Assembly: GCA_964016875.1 (NCBI GenBank)
Contig: OZ024733.1
Location: 19,465,824 to 19,529,823, forward strand
Source: Fallopia convolvulus
Lineage: Eukaryota; Streptophyta; Magnoliopsida; Caryophyllales; Polygonaceae
DNA: 64,000 bases
Reading direction: 5' to 3'
In this document: positions 1-10,170 of the stretch, piece by piece
How the letters are laid out: every line of letters starts with the position of its first letter
Position numbering within the stretch: the stretch's first letter is position 1
Program-made: the position numbers and the translations under genes
Notes under the pieces: model-generated
The model's database searches: none
Told to the model about the DNA's origin: nothing
Seen by the model: the letters and a program-made list of their open reading frames with translations, nothing else

Positions 1-2224
1 ATGTGAAGGTCGCCCCTCACTTAAATGTTGTGAAATCGAAAATAAAGGAGATCAGGATGAAGGACTCGAAAGGGGTCCTAGGCATAAATTATCTTCAAAA
101 CTACTTATGATAAGGCATCGAAAAAAGGACTGAGGAAATATTATATGTGAGGTTGACTAGGAAATTGTGTCATTCATGGAAGTTTGAGGTTAGGAAGACG
201 TGTATGTCCAGGAAGAAAAATATATATAGAGTAACAAACTATGGATGGAGGTCGGTAGGGTGAAGCAGGAAAGGGAGAAGTTAGAAGTTATGAATGGCAT
301 TCTGTTTGAGTCGATTGCGGGAGTTTACGTCTATGTTGCCATTGGAAATTAGCAAGTCAATTGAGTGCGAAAAGGATATTAGTGTCTTTTTCGCGGGAGA
401 AGATCTAGACTAGTTGTGAAATCAACAGAGACGTAAAGGTTGAGCGATAAATAAACTTATGAGTGAATTGGAATTTGAGAGGTAAAGGCCTTTCGGTATT
501 GACAGTAGTAAAAGGACGATGATAAGGAAGAATCAATCCAATGGAAGCTAGGGATACTATCTAGGATGCCAGGAGAGGTTAAGCGCCATGACTTACGCGA
601 AGTGTATCAGTTAGTTTAGATAAGTTTGTGATAAGTCAAGCATCGATGATGATTCCCAGATATCCAAGACGTGAGCATTGGAGGATGTTTTCTTGAGGGG
701 ATGTCACGACTACAATTTCGAAGAGAGGTAAATCTTGACATCAACTTGAAGCTTGGGAATAGACCAATTTTGCGGGCTTTGTAGTGTGTGTCTCCAAGGG
801 TGATTTAGGAGTCAAAGATGAATTTGGAGGAGCTATTAGGGAATGGATGTGTGCATCCTAAGTGTTATACCGGAGAGAGCTTCAATGTTAGTCACAAGGA
901 TGGGTAGTTGTGGATGAGCACGGACTACCGGAAAAAAACTTCATTTGTCATCGGGAATGGATACTGGCTAACGTGAGTTAATGACTGGGTGGATCGACAT
1001 AGTGAATCATGGGGACTCGTCAAAATTGTTTTGAGCTCAAGTCATTTCAGTTAAAGAGGTAGGAAGAGGAGATTCGAGAGATGACCCTGTGTGAGTTACA
1101 AGTATGAGGAGTGTCGTGGGAGTGTTGTTGAGACCAAGTAATGCCAAATTTTTTTATGTGGGGAGTTTTTGGATAAGAGCCTTTGACCATATAAATCGAG
1201 TGTAGGGTCCCTAATTGCCGATATCTCATTTACTTATGGGACTAAGAGGATCAAGCTTCCCATTTTGGAGACCACATAGGAAGTTCAATGATACGACTAT
1301 TGGGTTATAAATGAATTTACCGCATTAAACCACCATTGATCAGTTTTAATGGAATCAAGATGTTTGCAAGAACCAAAATTCATTTGAAAAAGGGCAACTA
1401 TGTTACCAAACCACCTTAACCATGGGAACCTGAGGGTTAGGTAAGCTGTAAGGGCATCGCAAAGTTTGTTAGAAATACGTCATGGTTAAAAAATTTTGGA
1501 ATGAACGAAAATGTCAGAGCAATCACCATTGCAACTTGTGGGAAATATGAAGATCTACTTAGAAAAGGTGGAAGTGAAGGTTACCCATATGGCTTAATTA
1601 ATTGGAATTGCATGACTTCAAAGTTCAGTATCTTTTGCTAAGGTGGCTTTGATCAAAAGTGCACGAGAGCACATGCTGGCTACAAAGAGTCGCTAGAAGT
1701 CCTATGCGAACAAGAGGTAGCAAACATTGGAGTTGGAGGTTTAGCCAGATCATAGTTTGTGAGAGTATTCGATGACGATTTTAGATAGATGAACGAAGAT
1801 GTTGCGAAATAAAAAGCTACAACTTCTTCTGAATTAGTGGTCTCGACGAGGAATCAAGGAGGCAACTTGGGAGACCGATACCGGAATAAGTGAAAGCTAC
1901 ATGGAGTTACACCTGAGCTTAGTAGAGGCTATTGGAGCTAGAGGGTAGTTGAGAGCCAGAGATTGAATAGTGGTTAACTATGTATGGTTGTCTATCTGTA
2001 TTGATTGCTTGAACTATCTCTTGAGTGTTTGTTTTCTGTCATGTTTTGTTAGTGTATTATGCGGTGTATGACTCATTTTATGTGTAGTCCTTTTATTCTA
2101 TTGAATTAGGTTCGAGGACAAACCTCATTAAGGGGGAGAGGTTGTGAAACATCAGAAATTTTTATCGGTGTTCATGTATAATAATGAAAGTTTCGGGACG
2201 AAACTTTTCTTAAGGGAGGTAGTA
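1..2224 (+). pseudogene. Decayed Tekay-type chromovirus pol, 3' part
   Basis: No long reading frame survives, but translated fragments in shifting frames match a chromovirus polyprotein in the right order. Around 830-935 there is an RT fragment (KDG then a stop, LWMSTDY, compare the KDGSLRMCxDYR block). Around 1650-1770 there is the integrase C-terminal block (KSYANKR, LELEV, DHSL). Around 1829-1890 there is a chromodomain fragment (WSRRGIKEATWETD). RT to chromodomain is only about 950 bp, much less than in intact elements, so the core of pol is deleted as well as mutated. It lies directly upstream of a polypurine tract and an LTR on the same strand, which makes it the inner 3' part of that element. 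The 5' part lies outside the window. The family call is fairly secure; the exact boundaries of the domains are not. Confidence 0.6.
2109..2224 (+). promoter_or_regulatory. Two tandem polypurine-tract modules before the LTR
   Basis: Two similar modules sit about 80 bp apart. The first (2109-2150) reads gaggacaaacctc then attaagggggagaggt followed by TGTGAAAC. The second (2187-2231) reads cgggacgaaacttttc then ttaagggaggtagta followed by TGTAATA. Each looks like the classic end of a Tekay polyprotein plus polypurine tract plus LTR start. The second is taken as the working junction because the related solo LTR at 19428 starts with the equivalent TGTAATA. Confidence 0.55.
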
Positions 2225-4515
2225 TGTAATAGCTGGCTTTTCATTTCCCTTTTTAAAGTCGGGAAACGACTTTCTTTCTTGTAAGCAACCCAGAATAGAG
2301 GAGTACTTGTATCCGTTGGATTTTTATTCCCGAGCTCTTATATTTATATATATGTACATGGATATAAATAAGTGTGTATATATATTCCTTCTCCTCCTTA
2401 AAAAAAATAACTAGAGATATTTATATATTAGTTTACTTAAAAAAACGATCTTAGCTATCCGATTACATATCTAACTCCCTTCTTATACCTAAACCAATCT
2501 AAACCCTAAACCAATCAGCCGCTCTGAACCAAGCCACCGAAGTTTTCTTTGGCCTTCTTCCCATCGTCGTTCCTTTCGCTTGAAGTCTCGTCCTTCACGG
2601 TAGTTCAACGTAGGCACCACTGAGCGCATCAGAAATAGGGGCCGGGCGGCCAACCAGATCGCGAACAGTAGTGGGTGTCGCCGCCCTCTTCGTGGCACGA
2701 GATCGCTGGTAAGCCACTATTTTTCTTCCTCTCTTCTTCTTGACCGGTGGTGAGGGTTGGGTGATGTTGGGACGCAAGGTATGGCTGAAAGTCGAGGCGC
2801 TACAAGGCCATCGAGAGTCTCTCCGGTCTGTGCAGTGATCGGTGTTGTTGGCGGGTTGTTAATCGATCATAGAGTGAATTTTAGAGTTGGATTTGTCGGT
2901 TGAATGGTGGTCGAAGCAGTAGATAAAAATTGTTCTGTATACTACTAATATATTAGAGATCAAATGCTTAATTGTATATGCTAGGAGGTTGGGGTTAATC
3001 TATTTGTTTTCGGTTGGGTTGTGATAGATTAATAGTTAAGTGTGGGTGTTTAATTTGTGCAAGAGGGAATTCTTGAGGGTAGGTGCCCTCTTGTTTTGTT
3101 CGAGGTTGTAGTGTGGTTAATGTGTTAAATAGAAATGTGTGGTTGCATTCAATTAGATCGATTTGGTATGGATTTACGTATTTAAAGTATCAAGTCTATT
3201 GAAACCAGTTTGGGGAGAGGGGATACGAACCTATTAGGTGAGCAAGTACAATAGGATGGGTACTTAGCTTGAATCTGGAAGTTTGTAAATAAAAATAGGT
3301 AGTTAGGGTTTATTAATTAATCTATTCATGTGTAACGAGTTAAACAAATTAACTTGGGGGTCTTAGCTAGCATTGAATTCCGTTAAGTATTTGGTTTCGG
3401 ATTTGTATATATGCTCCTCGTTATGTTTTGGGGAATCGCTTTTACTCGGACCCTTGAGCTTTCCGCGTTGTTTGAGTTTCTTCCTTTTGAGGTAAGTCAT
3501 TTTCGACTTGCTCGGTTCTTTTCTTTCTTGTTAGATTTTGTGTCGTTATTGTAGGATTGGTTTTGGGAACTAGTCCCGAATATCTTTTTGGAATTGAAAT
3601 GTTTTGGACTTGCTTGTGCTGTTGTGTGCAAATTGGTTTTAAATGGGTTTTTATATGAAATAAGTTTTCGAATGTTTTCTCTGTGTTGGTACCGTTTCGG
3701 GCACGGGCATCGTAGCTGATGGAGAGGAAGGGTTGCCTATGTATAGTCTGTGTGACAAAGAAACCGTGCCCCTTCAAAAGAAAATGCTATCTATGTGTTT
3801 TGGCAAGTGCTCCAGTGGAGGCTTAGCCGGGGTTAGAAGAAAGAAGTGATGTGAGCATTGGGAGGGCCTGCCTCTGCATTGTGGATTGGAATACGAGATG
3901 GAGAATGAATTATGTTGATTTAATTGTGCAATTCAGTGTATGTGTGTTAGGCTTATGTGTGACTAACCGTCTAATTTATGTATTGGCCTTTAGAGTTATG
4001 GGTGCGATTGTGGATTCTGGTTGCTAACTATAGAAAACTGTTTTTAAAAGTCTTATAATTTTCGCATATTATCTAGCTTGATAGATTAGTAGCTGACCCT
4101 TCGGGGGTTATTTTTCCAGTTATAGGTATGTTACAGGAAACCATGCAGAAGCCTTGGTCGGATGGTGGAGTGGATCGTTGACGCACGTGTCATTAGTTTG
4201 GGTTTGTCGGGTGTACTTCAAGATGATTTATTATTATTAGTAGTTCTGTTGAATTATTGTAATTGGTAGTTATTAAGTGTTGTTTGGAATATTCTGAGGA
4301 TAATTCGGGAAAGGTTACTTGGTAATTTTGTTTATGCATTCTGGCATTCAAACATGTTTTATATTTAGTTTTATAAATCTGAAAGTTGGATGTTTTACTT
4401 GTTTTCTCGTCGTGCCCGCGTTGTAAGATCCTAAAGTGTTGTTGTCAACCCACCTAAGTAGTACCTCGTAAGGTCTACTACCACGTAGCGCCCTGTTGAA
4501 AGACGGGGTGTTACA
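2225..4515 (+). repeat. 3' LTR of a Tekay chromovirus
   Basis: The repeat starts TGTAATAG and ends GGGGTGTTACA, giving the inverted TGTAA/TTACA ends usual for this group. It is 2,291 bp long and collinear with the solo LTR at 19428-21671. Shared blocks include the early GTCGG...ACGA segment, the ccgtgccccttcaaaa and ggcaagtgctccagt segments (about 3760-3830), and the last ~120 bp from ctcgtcgtgcccgcg to the end. The base after its end (4516) falls inside a minus-strand Tat RNase H frame, so the element inserted there. Its own left target duplication is outside the window. Short frames within it look incidental. Confidence 0.75.
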
Positions 4516-5682
4516 CATAGCCACTAGGGACTGCTCAAGAGCCGCGGTATAGAGGATTAACGGTCTCCCTTGAATCGGCACCATCAAGATTGGAGGACTC
4601 ATCAAATATTCTTTGATGCTATCTAAAGCATTTTGGCATGATCGGTCCCATATGAAAAGAGCATTCTTTTTCATTAACCGTAGAAACGGTTGGCACGTCC
4701 TTGTTGGATTTGAAATGAAGCGTCGAATGTACGCAAGTCTTCCTTGTAGACCTTGATGTTCACGCAGGTTTCTTGGAGGTGGCATTTGCATGATAGCTTT
4801 GATTTTATCGGGATCAATTTCGATTCCTCGGTATCGAACAACGAAACCGAGAAACTTCCCAGATGTCACACCAAAGGCACATTTGAGAGGATTCATCTTC
4901 AATTGATGCTTATGCAATCTCTCGAAGATTTCTCGAAGGTCATTTGGATGATCCTCATGCTCTTTTGTCTTCACCACTAAATCATCTACATAACATTCCA
5001 AAGAATGATGGAGTAAATCATGAAAGATGACAGTCATGGCCCATTGATAGGTTGCACCAACATTTTTCAAGCCAAATGGTATTACCGTGTAACAATATGT
5101 GCCTTGAGGTGTTCGAAAGGTTGTTAACTCTTCATCTTCAAGACTCATCTTTATTAGATTGAACCCTGAAAAACCATCCATAAAGGACAAAGCTTTGAGC
5201 CTGATCGTAGCATCAGCCAGTAGCTCTATTATGGGTAGAGGAAATTAGTATTTGGGGCACACTTCGTTCAAATCCCTAAAATCCACACAGATACGGAGTT
5301 TGCCATTTTTCTTCCTTACAGGGACAATGTTAGCCAACCATATCGGATACTGAACTTCACGGATGAACTAAGCCTCGATAAGCTTTTTAACTTCAGCATT
5401 GATTTGAACTGTCAACTCGGGGAGAAAACGACGTTGTACTTGCTTGACATGTTGTTTGTCTTCAGAGATAGCTAGCTTATGCGTCGCAACTTGCGGATCC
5501 AAATCAGGCATGTCTTGGTACTCCCAAGCAAACACATCTTTGTACTCCCTAAGGAGTTGTTCATATACCACTTTTTCCTCGTCGGTTAGTAATTTGCTGA
5601 CAAGAACGGGTTTGGGTTCCTCAACACTCCCCAAGTTGATTTCTTCAAGTTCTTCGACTGTGGCTTGACAACCATCCTCCAT
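4516..5682 (-). pseudogene. Tat/Ogre reverse transcriptase and start of RNase H
   Basis: The translation carries the RT palm in order: YKDVFAWEYQDMP, a KKNGKLRICVDFRDLNEV block, FMDGFSGFNLI, TFRTPQGTYCY and the catalytic YVDD (in LECYVDDLVVKTK). The connection domain (FLGFVVRYRGIEIDPDK) and the first residues of RNase H (PLILYTAALEQSL) follow. Stops interrupt the frame after IEA (5368-5370) and before FPLPIIELL (about 5245-5250). The frame runs straight into the Tekay LTR at 4516, where RNase H should continue. An active element would make cDNA with this enzyme in virus-like particles; this copy cannot. Confidence 0.85.
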
Positions 5683-5788
5683 TTCTGGTGTGCGGGCTGA
5701 ATTGTGTTGATGAAATCTTGTGAGACGTCATCATTGGTAATTTCTTTAGGAGAGTCGTGACTTGGTGATTCTTCAAATGAGGTCATGT

Positions 5789-6298
5789 TCACGTCCTCCA
5801 TTTTGACATCACTTGACAGTCGCACAAGAAACTTTGACTTTTGTTTCTTCTTGATTCTCCATTTTTAGCACCTTTGATGTGACTCTTCTTGCTTTCAAGG
5901 TCACCAAAACCCTCAAGCATGTTGAACACAGAAGATCTCGTTGTTTTATTTACTGATATTGTATTGAGCCTCTCAAACAGTAACACCCGAGGTGTTGGCG
6001 CCTTCTCCTCTAAGAACAAACTTTGCTCATTTGAGGTCAAGGTCATGGGCTCTAACACTTTGGCTATCAATAATCCTCCCTCGTGAGAGACTTGCAAATT
6101 CTCAACAAACTTCTGGTCAAGAGGTTTGTACGAAGCCTTTCTCTTTGTGGAAGATTTTGATCCCTTCACCTTTAACTTCAATTTCTTGTATGATTGCAAG
6201 GGAAAAGACTTGGTAAAGGAACTAGAAGGTTCTCCTTTTAACACCACTCTTTTGCTATCTCTGGAGAGCTTGTGGATGATCAATGTCTTTTCCAGCAT
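5789..6298 (-). pseudogene. Tat/Ogre gag-pol linker segment
   Basis: A 169-residue lysine- and serine-rich frame between gag and RT. The segment APTPRVLLFERLN resembles the S/RVFxRL motif found between gag and RT in Tat/Ogre polyproteins. A catalytic DSG/DTG protease motif is not visible, so I do not call protease. The reading frame differs from both neighbours, indicating frameshifts on each side. Confidence 0.55.
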
Positions 6299-6508
6299 AG
6301 ATTGGTCTATCTTTCAAAGGGGACAAGTATAACTTGTAATTAAAGAGTGCATGGCCTTCTCAGCTGATCTTAAAGGCTTTTGGCCAACTTGTCTCCTCTC
6401 CTTTGGTGTGTATTTGAACAACACTTTAGGACGAGTGCTCTCTCCTTCACTTTTCTTATTAAGAGAAAATCTCGACAAATGAGCAATGCTTGAAACTAGC
6501 TCATTGTC

Positions 6509-7783
6509 TCAAAGCATCTTGCTACTTTCACTTCTTTTCATGGCCATTTTTGGGTCAAAACTAACTGACTTATAAAACATAGCATCAACGTAGTTTACAC
6601 TTTCTCCATGAAGAGTATTTGCGAGGTCCATGATAGAAACCTTTGCCTTTGAACTCACAAATTGTGCTAAGAATGCTCTTTGTAAATCGTCCCATGTTTG
6701 GATCGAACCGGGTTGAAGTTGTGTGTAACATGTGAATGTTGATCCCTTCAACGATTGCACAAACTGTCTGATGAGTAAGGAATCGCTCAATGCAGTTTCA
6801 CTGCAAGCTGGATAAAAGTGAGCCAAATGCTCATGTGGTGATCCGTGGATACCATCGAACTTATCAAAACTTGGCCTTTGGTAACCCAAAGGGAATGGGA
6901 CAACGTCATAATGCATTGGGTACGACTTTTTGTAGCCAAGAACATGTGGATTTTGAGACACTTGGAATTCTCTGATCCCTTGAGCGGTCAACTCCCTAAT
7001 TTCTTGTGGGGAGATGGATGAATTACCACTCATACCATCGTCATTTGCTCTCACTTGTTCGTGTCTACTCTCTTGAGCATGACTATTAGCTTGTGCAACA
7101 AGCTCAACTATTTGGGCGTGTTTCTCAGCGAGTTTTCTTTGTAACTCTTGGAGTTGTTCTTCAACACTAGTTGTTCCTGTCATCGAAACATGCATGTTTT
7201 CCAACTCATATTGCAAGATGGTCTTTGTCTGTCCTACTTTAATAGCCATGGAAGGAAACTCCTCTTCTTGGAAAAGAGAATCCAGGTCTCCATACAAAGG
7301 AGAACCAGGTTCCTCTTCACGTTGAGAGCTCGTCAGACTAGGTGATGTTGAAGGTACATCAACATAAGAAATCATTTTGGCCTTATACCTTGTCATAGGA
7401 CCATCATGAAGTTGTCCCGTTTGTACACTTAAACTTCTCGAGCTGCATGAGTCTCCTTTCCTTGTAGCATCAACGAGATCATTGTCCATCTTGTTCTCTT
7501 TATGAACTCGGACTTTCTTGGCTTTTGAGGACTTGATCACTTTGACCTTTTGAGTTTTCCCTTGCGTCTCCCCCTCAGAGTAGGAGGTCAAGCAAACTTG
7601 CTCGACCTTTTCAAGCTTGACAGGAATAGAACCTATGAAAATTTGGCCTGGAGCGACTATTGGAGGATTAGGTAACACCTCCTTTGAGTCAAAAGGTCCT
7701 TTGCAGCCTTCCAGAGGGTTGCATTCGCTTGAGCTAAGGCTGGAGAATTTGCTAGCTTGCGGAGCGGCCCTGTCCTCGAACAC
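6509..7783 (-). pseudogene. Tat/Ogre gag
   Basis: A 424-residue frame. The C-terminal third has the retrotransposon gag core: KFDGIHGSPHEHLAHF, LLIRQFVQSLKGSTFTCYTQL, and SIQTWDDLQRAFLAQFVSS, as in Tat-lineage capsids. The middle contains a heptad-like segment (about residues 205-235, VEEQLQELQRKLAEKHAQIVEL) that probably forms a coiled coil. The capsid end is shortened: after AMFYKSVSFDPKMAMKR the expected further helices are missing. Gag would form the particle that packages the element RNA. The frame is not continuous with the upstream leader frame or the downstream linker. Confidence 0.75.
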
Positions 7784-7797
7784 TTTGAACCATTTTT

Positions 7798-8160
7798 TCA
7801 GCCCCTCTTTTTGTTAGCCTTCTTGAACTTCGGGAAAACTGGTACAGGTTTTCCTTCAGGCCCACTATTCCTTTTGATAACACGAATGATACGTCTTTGA
7901 GCACTCATGGGGATAGGCTTCATGCCACTGGTTCCCGGATTGCCGGCACCACCAATTGTCTTAAAGTTGGGCTTGTTGCCCTTTTGCTCCTCCAAATGGT
8001 GATGCGGGTTGAAGGAATTTTCCAACGGGATCTTCGCATGGATTTCATTGCGAGAAACATCAAAGATCACCGAGAAAGACCTTCGGTGGACCCAACGACC
8101 CCCTTGCACGATGAAGGTAGCAGGAAGTTCGTTGAAGTTTACAGCTGCCATTGATGCCAT
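7798..8160 (-). pseudogene. Leader reading frame of the Tat/Ogre element
   Basis: A 120-residue basic frame starts 68 bp inside the primer-binding site on the minus strand (MASMAAVNFNELPATFIV...). It is the first frame after the PBS and precedes gag, in a different frame from it. I do not recognise a conserved domain. It may be the N-terminus of gag or the extra first ORF seen in Ogre-type elements; the sequence alone does not decide. Confidence 0.45.
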
Positions 8161-8228
8161 TTCCTTGCAACCAAAACACGATTAAGTGTTAGTAAATGTA
8201 TAACTTAAATATGAAAAGGAAGAAAAGG

Positions 8229-8245
8229 TCCCACTGGGCGTGCCA
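8229..8245 (-). promoter_or_regulatory. Primer-binding site of the Tat/Ogre element
   Basis: On the minus strand this reads TGGCACGCCCAGTGGGA, a few bases inside the LTR end (...TTCAACA). The 'GGCACGCCCAGTGGGA' form is the usual Tat/Ogre-type tRNA primer site. It fixes the orientation and the start of the interior. Confidence 0.65.
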
Positions 8246-8251
8246 AAAATA

Positions 8252-9865
8252 TGTTGAACAAAAATATGAAAATATTCGCAAAACATATTTATTTGATTTT
8301 TTAAAGTTTGAGTTCGACCCTCTCTTTTTACTCTTTTGATTAAAAGTCATACAAGTACAAAGAATTGAGTTTGTTTTAGAATTAGGGCTGCACCCGAGTT
8401 TTGACGGGTTGCCTACATATCTCTTTAAAGAGAATCAAGTCTTACGTAGTTCAGAGTGTTTTGGTTTATGTGTTTGATTTTGGTGTGTGTAATTTTTCAT
8501 GCATCAGAGGAACGAGAATAGACCCACCTTCTAGGAAGGGTTGCCTAGACCTGCTCCGACGATCATTTGCATAACGCGAATGAGATTAAATCCACCTTCT
8601 AGGAAGGGTGATCTAGTTGTTCGTATTTGGCGTGCACAATTTTTAGTGCGTTTAGTTTGATTTAGGGTGCGACTGTGCTCGATATAATTTGCATCGAGTT
8701 GCCTACGTAGCCTTTTTTAGACGTCAAGTCCTTACGTAGTTATAGTTGGAATTTTAATTTCATGATCCGAATTAATAATGGGCAAAGATAAACTTTATAC
8801 ATTAGATAATTTAGCACCATTTGGTCAACTGGTCATAACATTTACATGAGCTGATTAACTATGGTATTTTTCGTCCTTTGTGAAATTTAAGGATTTTGGA
8901 GTTTACGTTAATAAGTTTTTTTTTTTTTTTGATAAATGAGCTACTAGCTTATTACAAGGCCAACACTAGATTACCCGTGTTTACGTTAATAAGTTGTGTG
9001 GATCAGTTTGTCATACATTTCCCATGTATTAATTACTTGTATGCATGTTTTCCCTGTTCGTCCATGCATATACTCTGCATGTTTAATTCTCATCTTCTAT
9101 TTGATGGGCTTTTCATTTTAATCATTTTTACGCTTGTCTTTTTGAGCTCACATCAACTCGCAAGCCCGTCCCACATAACAAGGGCCTGCATTTTAATCAT
9201 TTTAATCATTTTGTTTTCTTTTCATTATCTTTTTCGGTTTTGTTTGATATGGGGGCAAGACCACAACACCAATTTTTTAGTCCTTTTGTTTAACGCCCAA
9301 TTTATATTATGTTTACGCTCCTCATAACATGAGCGTAAGATTTGTTATCCAGTAGGATAACCAACGTAAGGATATCTTAACAATATTTTTTATTAATTTA
9401 TATTTAAACTTTAAAGGATATGAGAATATCTTTCTTCCTCTTTATATATCCCTTTAAGATTAGAAGAGTACGTTTAACGCACATTCAAATCCAGAATCTT
9501 GTGTTGATTTTTCTCTGATTTTTCCCTAGTAAGTATTTTACTTTCTTTCTTTCTTTCGGGTGATAAAAAAACTTTTCTTAAGAATTGAATTGTGGTAGGA
9601 AAGAATTCAAGTGGATTTGACCTCTCCATAATTTGGTTCCTAACAAGGGAAGATTCAAGTGGATCTAACCTTGTTACTTTACAGGGTTTAAACTTTCGTA
9701 AAGATTAGAACCGAATTTATGGTGCTATATTTTTATTTAATCTCGTACAGTGCATATACGCGTTTTTCTTTTGTGTATTAAACCTCAGAATTTTTATTTG
9801 CCATGTACTCATGTACACCTAATTGGCAGGCTTCTAAATCAAACCAATTTAAATAGGCTGATGAA
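8252..9865 (-). repeat. Probable 5' LTR of the Tat/Ogre element
   Basis: The inner edge (tgttgaac at 8252) is set by the primer-binding site; the outer edge is uncertain. On the minus strand the region has a good TATA box (TATATAAAG near 9446) followed by U5-like sequence with duplicated blocks: ttgcctacatatctc near 8410 and gttgcctacgtagcc near 8690, and ccaccttctaggaagggt near 8527 and 8590. No other LTR of this family is in the window to confirm the outer end. Positions 9540-9720 hold two copies of a GATTCAAGTGGAT-type repeat. No gene is seen in this stretch. Confidence 0.4.
8916..8978 (-). mobile_element. 63-bp retroposed LINE-like tail with 15-bp target duplication
   Basis: A run of 15 T (8916-8930) followed by gataaatgagctactag and a short unique segment is flanked by perfect 15-bp copies of gtttacgttaataag (8901-8915 and 8979-8993). 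On the minus strand it is a short 3' end with a poly(A) tail, as left by severely 5'-truncated target-primed retrotransposition. Confidence 0.75.
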
Positions 9866-9899
9866 ATATGCACACGGGTTTATTAGTAAGCGCACAACA

Positions 9900-10086
9900 C
9901 TTCAGAAGGAAGAGTGCTCGTCCTGAACGAGCGCTCTTACTTCTGAAGTTCTAGTGCAACGGCTATTTTTTTTTAAAAATAGTCGTTGGGAAGAGCGCTT
10001 CAAGAGGAAGAGCGCTCGTTCAGAACGAGCGCTCTTCCTTCTGAAGTGCTAGTGCAATGGCTATTTTTTTTAAAAAATAGCCGTTG
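9900..10086. repeat. Duplicated pair of hairpins in the left MULE end
   Basis: Four near-perfect inverted repeats lie head to tail. 9900-9948 is GC-rich, with arms CTTCAGAAG...AAGAG.GCTCGT. 9957-9988 is an A/T hairpin with ggctattttt arms. 9995-10049 is a second GC-rich hairpin like the first, and 10055-10086 a second A/T hairpin. The GC plus AT pair is therefore a tandem duplication of ~97 bp. It ends about 40 bp before a TATA box, so it occupies the promoter of the transposase. Confidence 0.85.
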
Positions 10087-10123
10087 GTGCAACGACTATT
10101 TTTTAAATGGCTCAATTTTTGCC

Positions 10124-10131
10124 TATATATA
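10124..10131 (+). promoter_or_regulatory. TATA box of the MULE transposase
   Basis: TATATATA lies 40 bp upstream of the transposase ATG (10171) and just downstream of the hairpin array. The spacing implies a very short 5' leader. Confidence 0.5.
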
Positions 10132-10170
10132 GGCATCTCTAAAATTTCCATCTCATTCTCTATCCATCTA

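Larger units (their letters stand above)
4516..8253 (-). mobile_element. Tat/Ogre-type Ty3-gypsy internal region, truncated
   Basis: This is the minus-strand interior of a gypsy element: primer-binding site at the right end, then a leader frame, gag, a linker and RT reading leftwards. RNase H is cut at 4516 by the Tekay LTR, and integrase is not seen in the window. Frames change between the blocks and several in-frame stops are present, so the copy is dead. The RT and the FERLN-type linker place it in the Tat/Ogre group. Confidence 0.8.
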
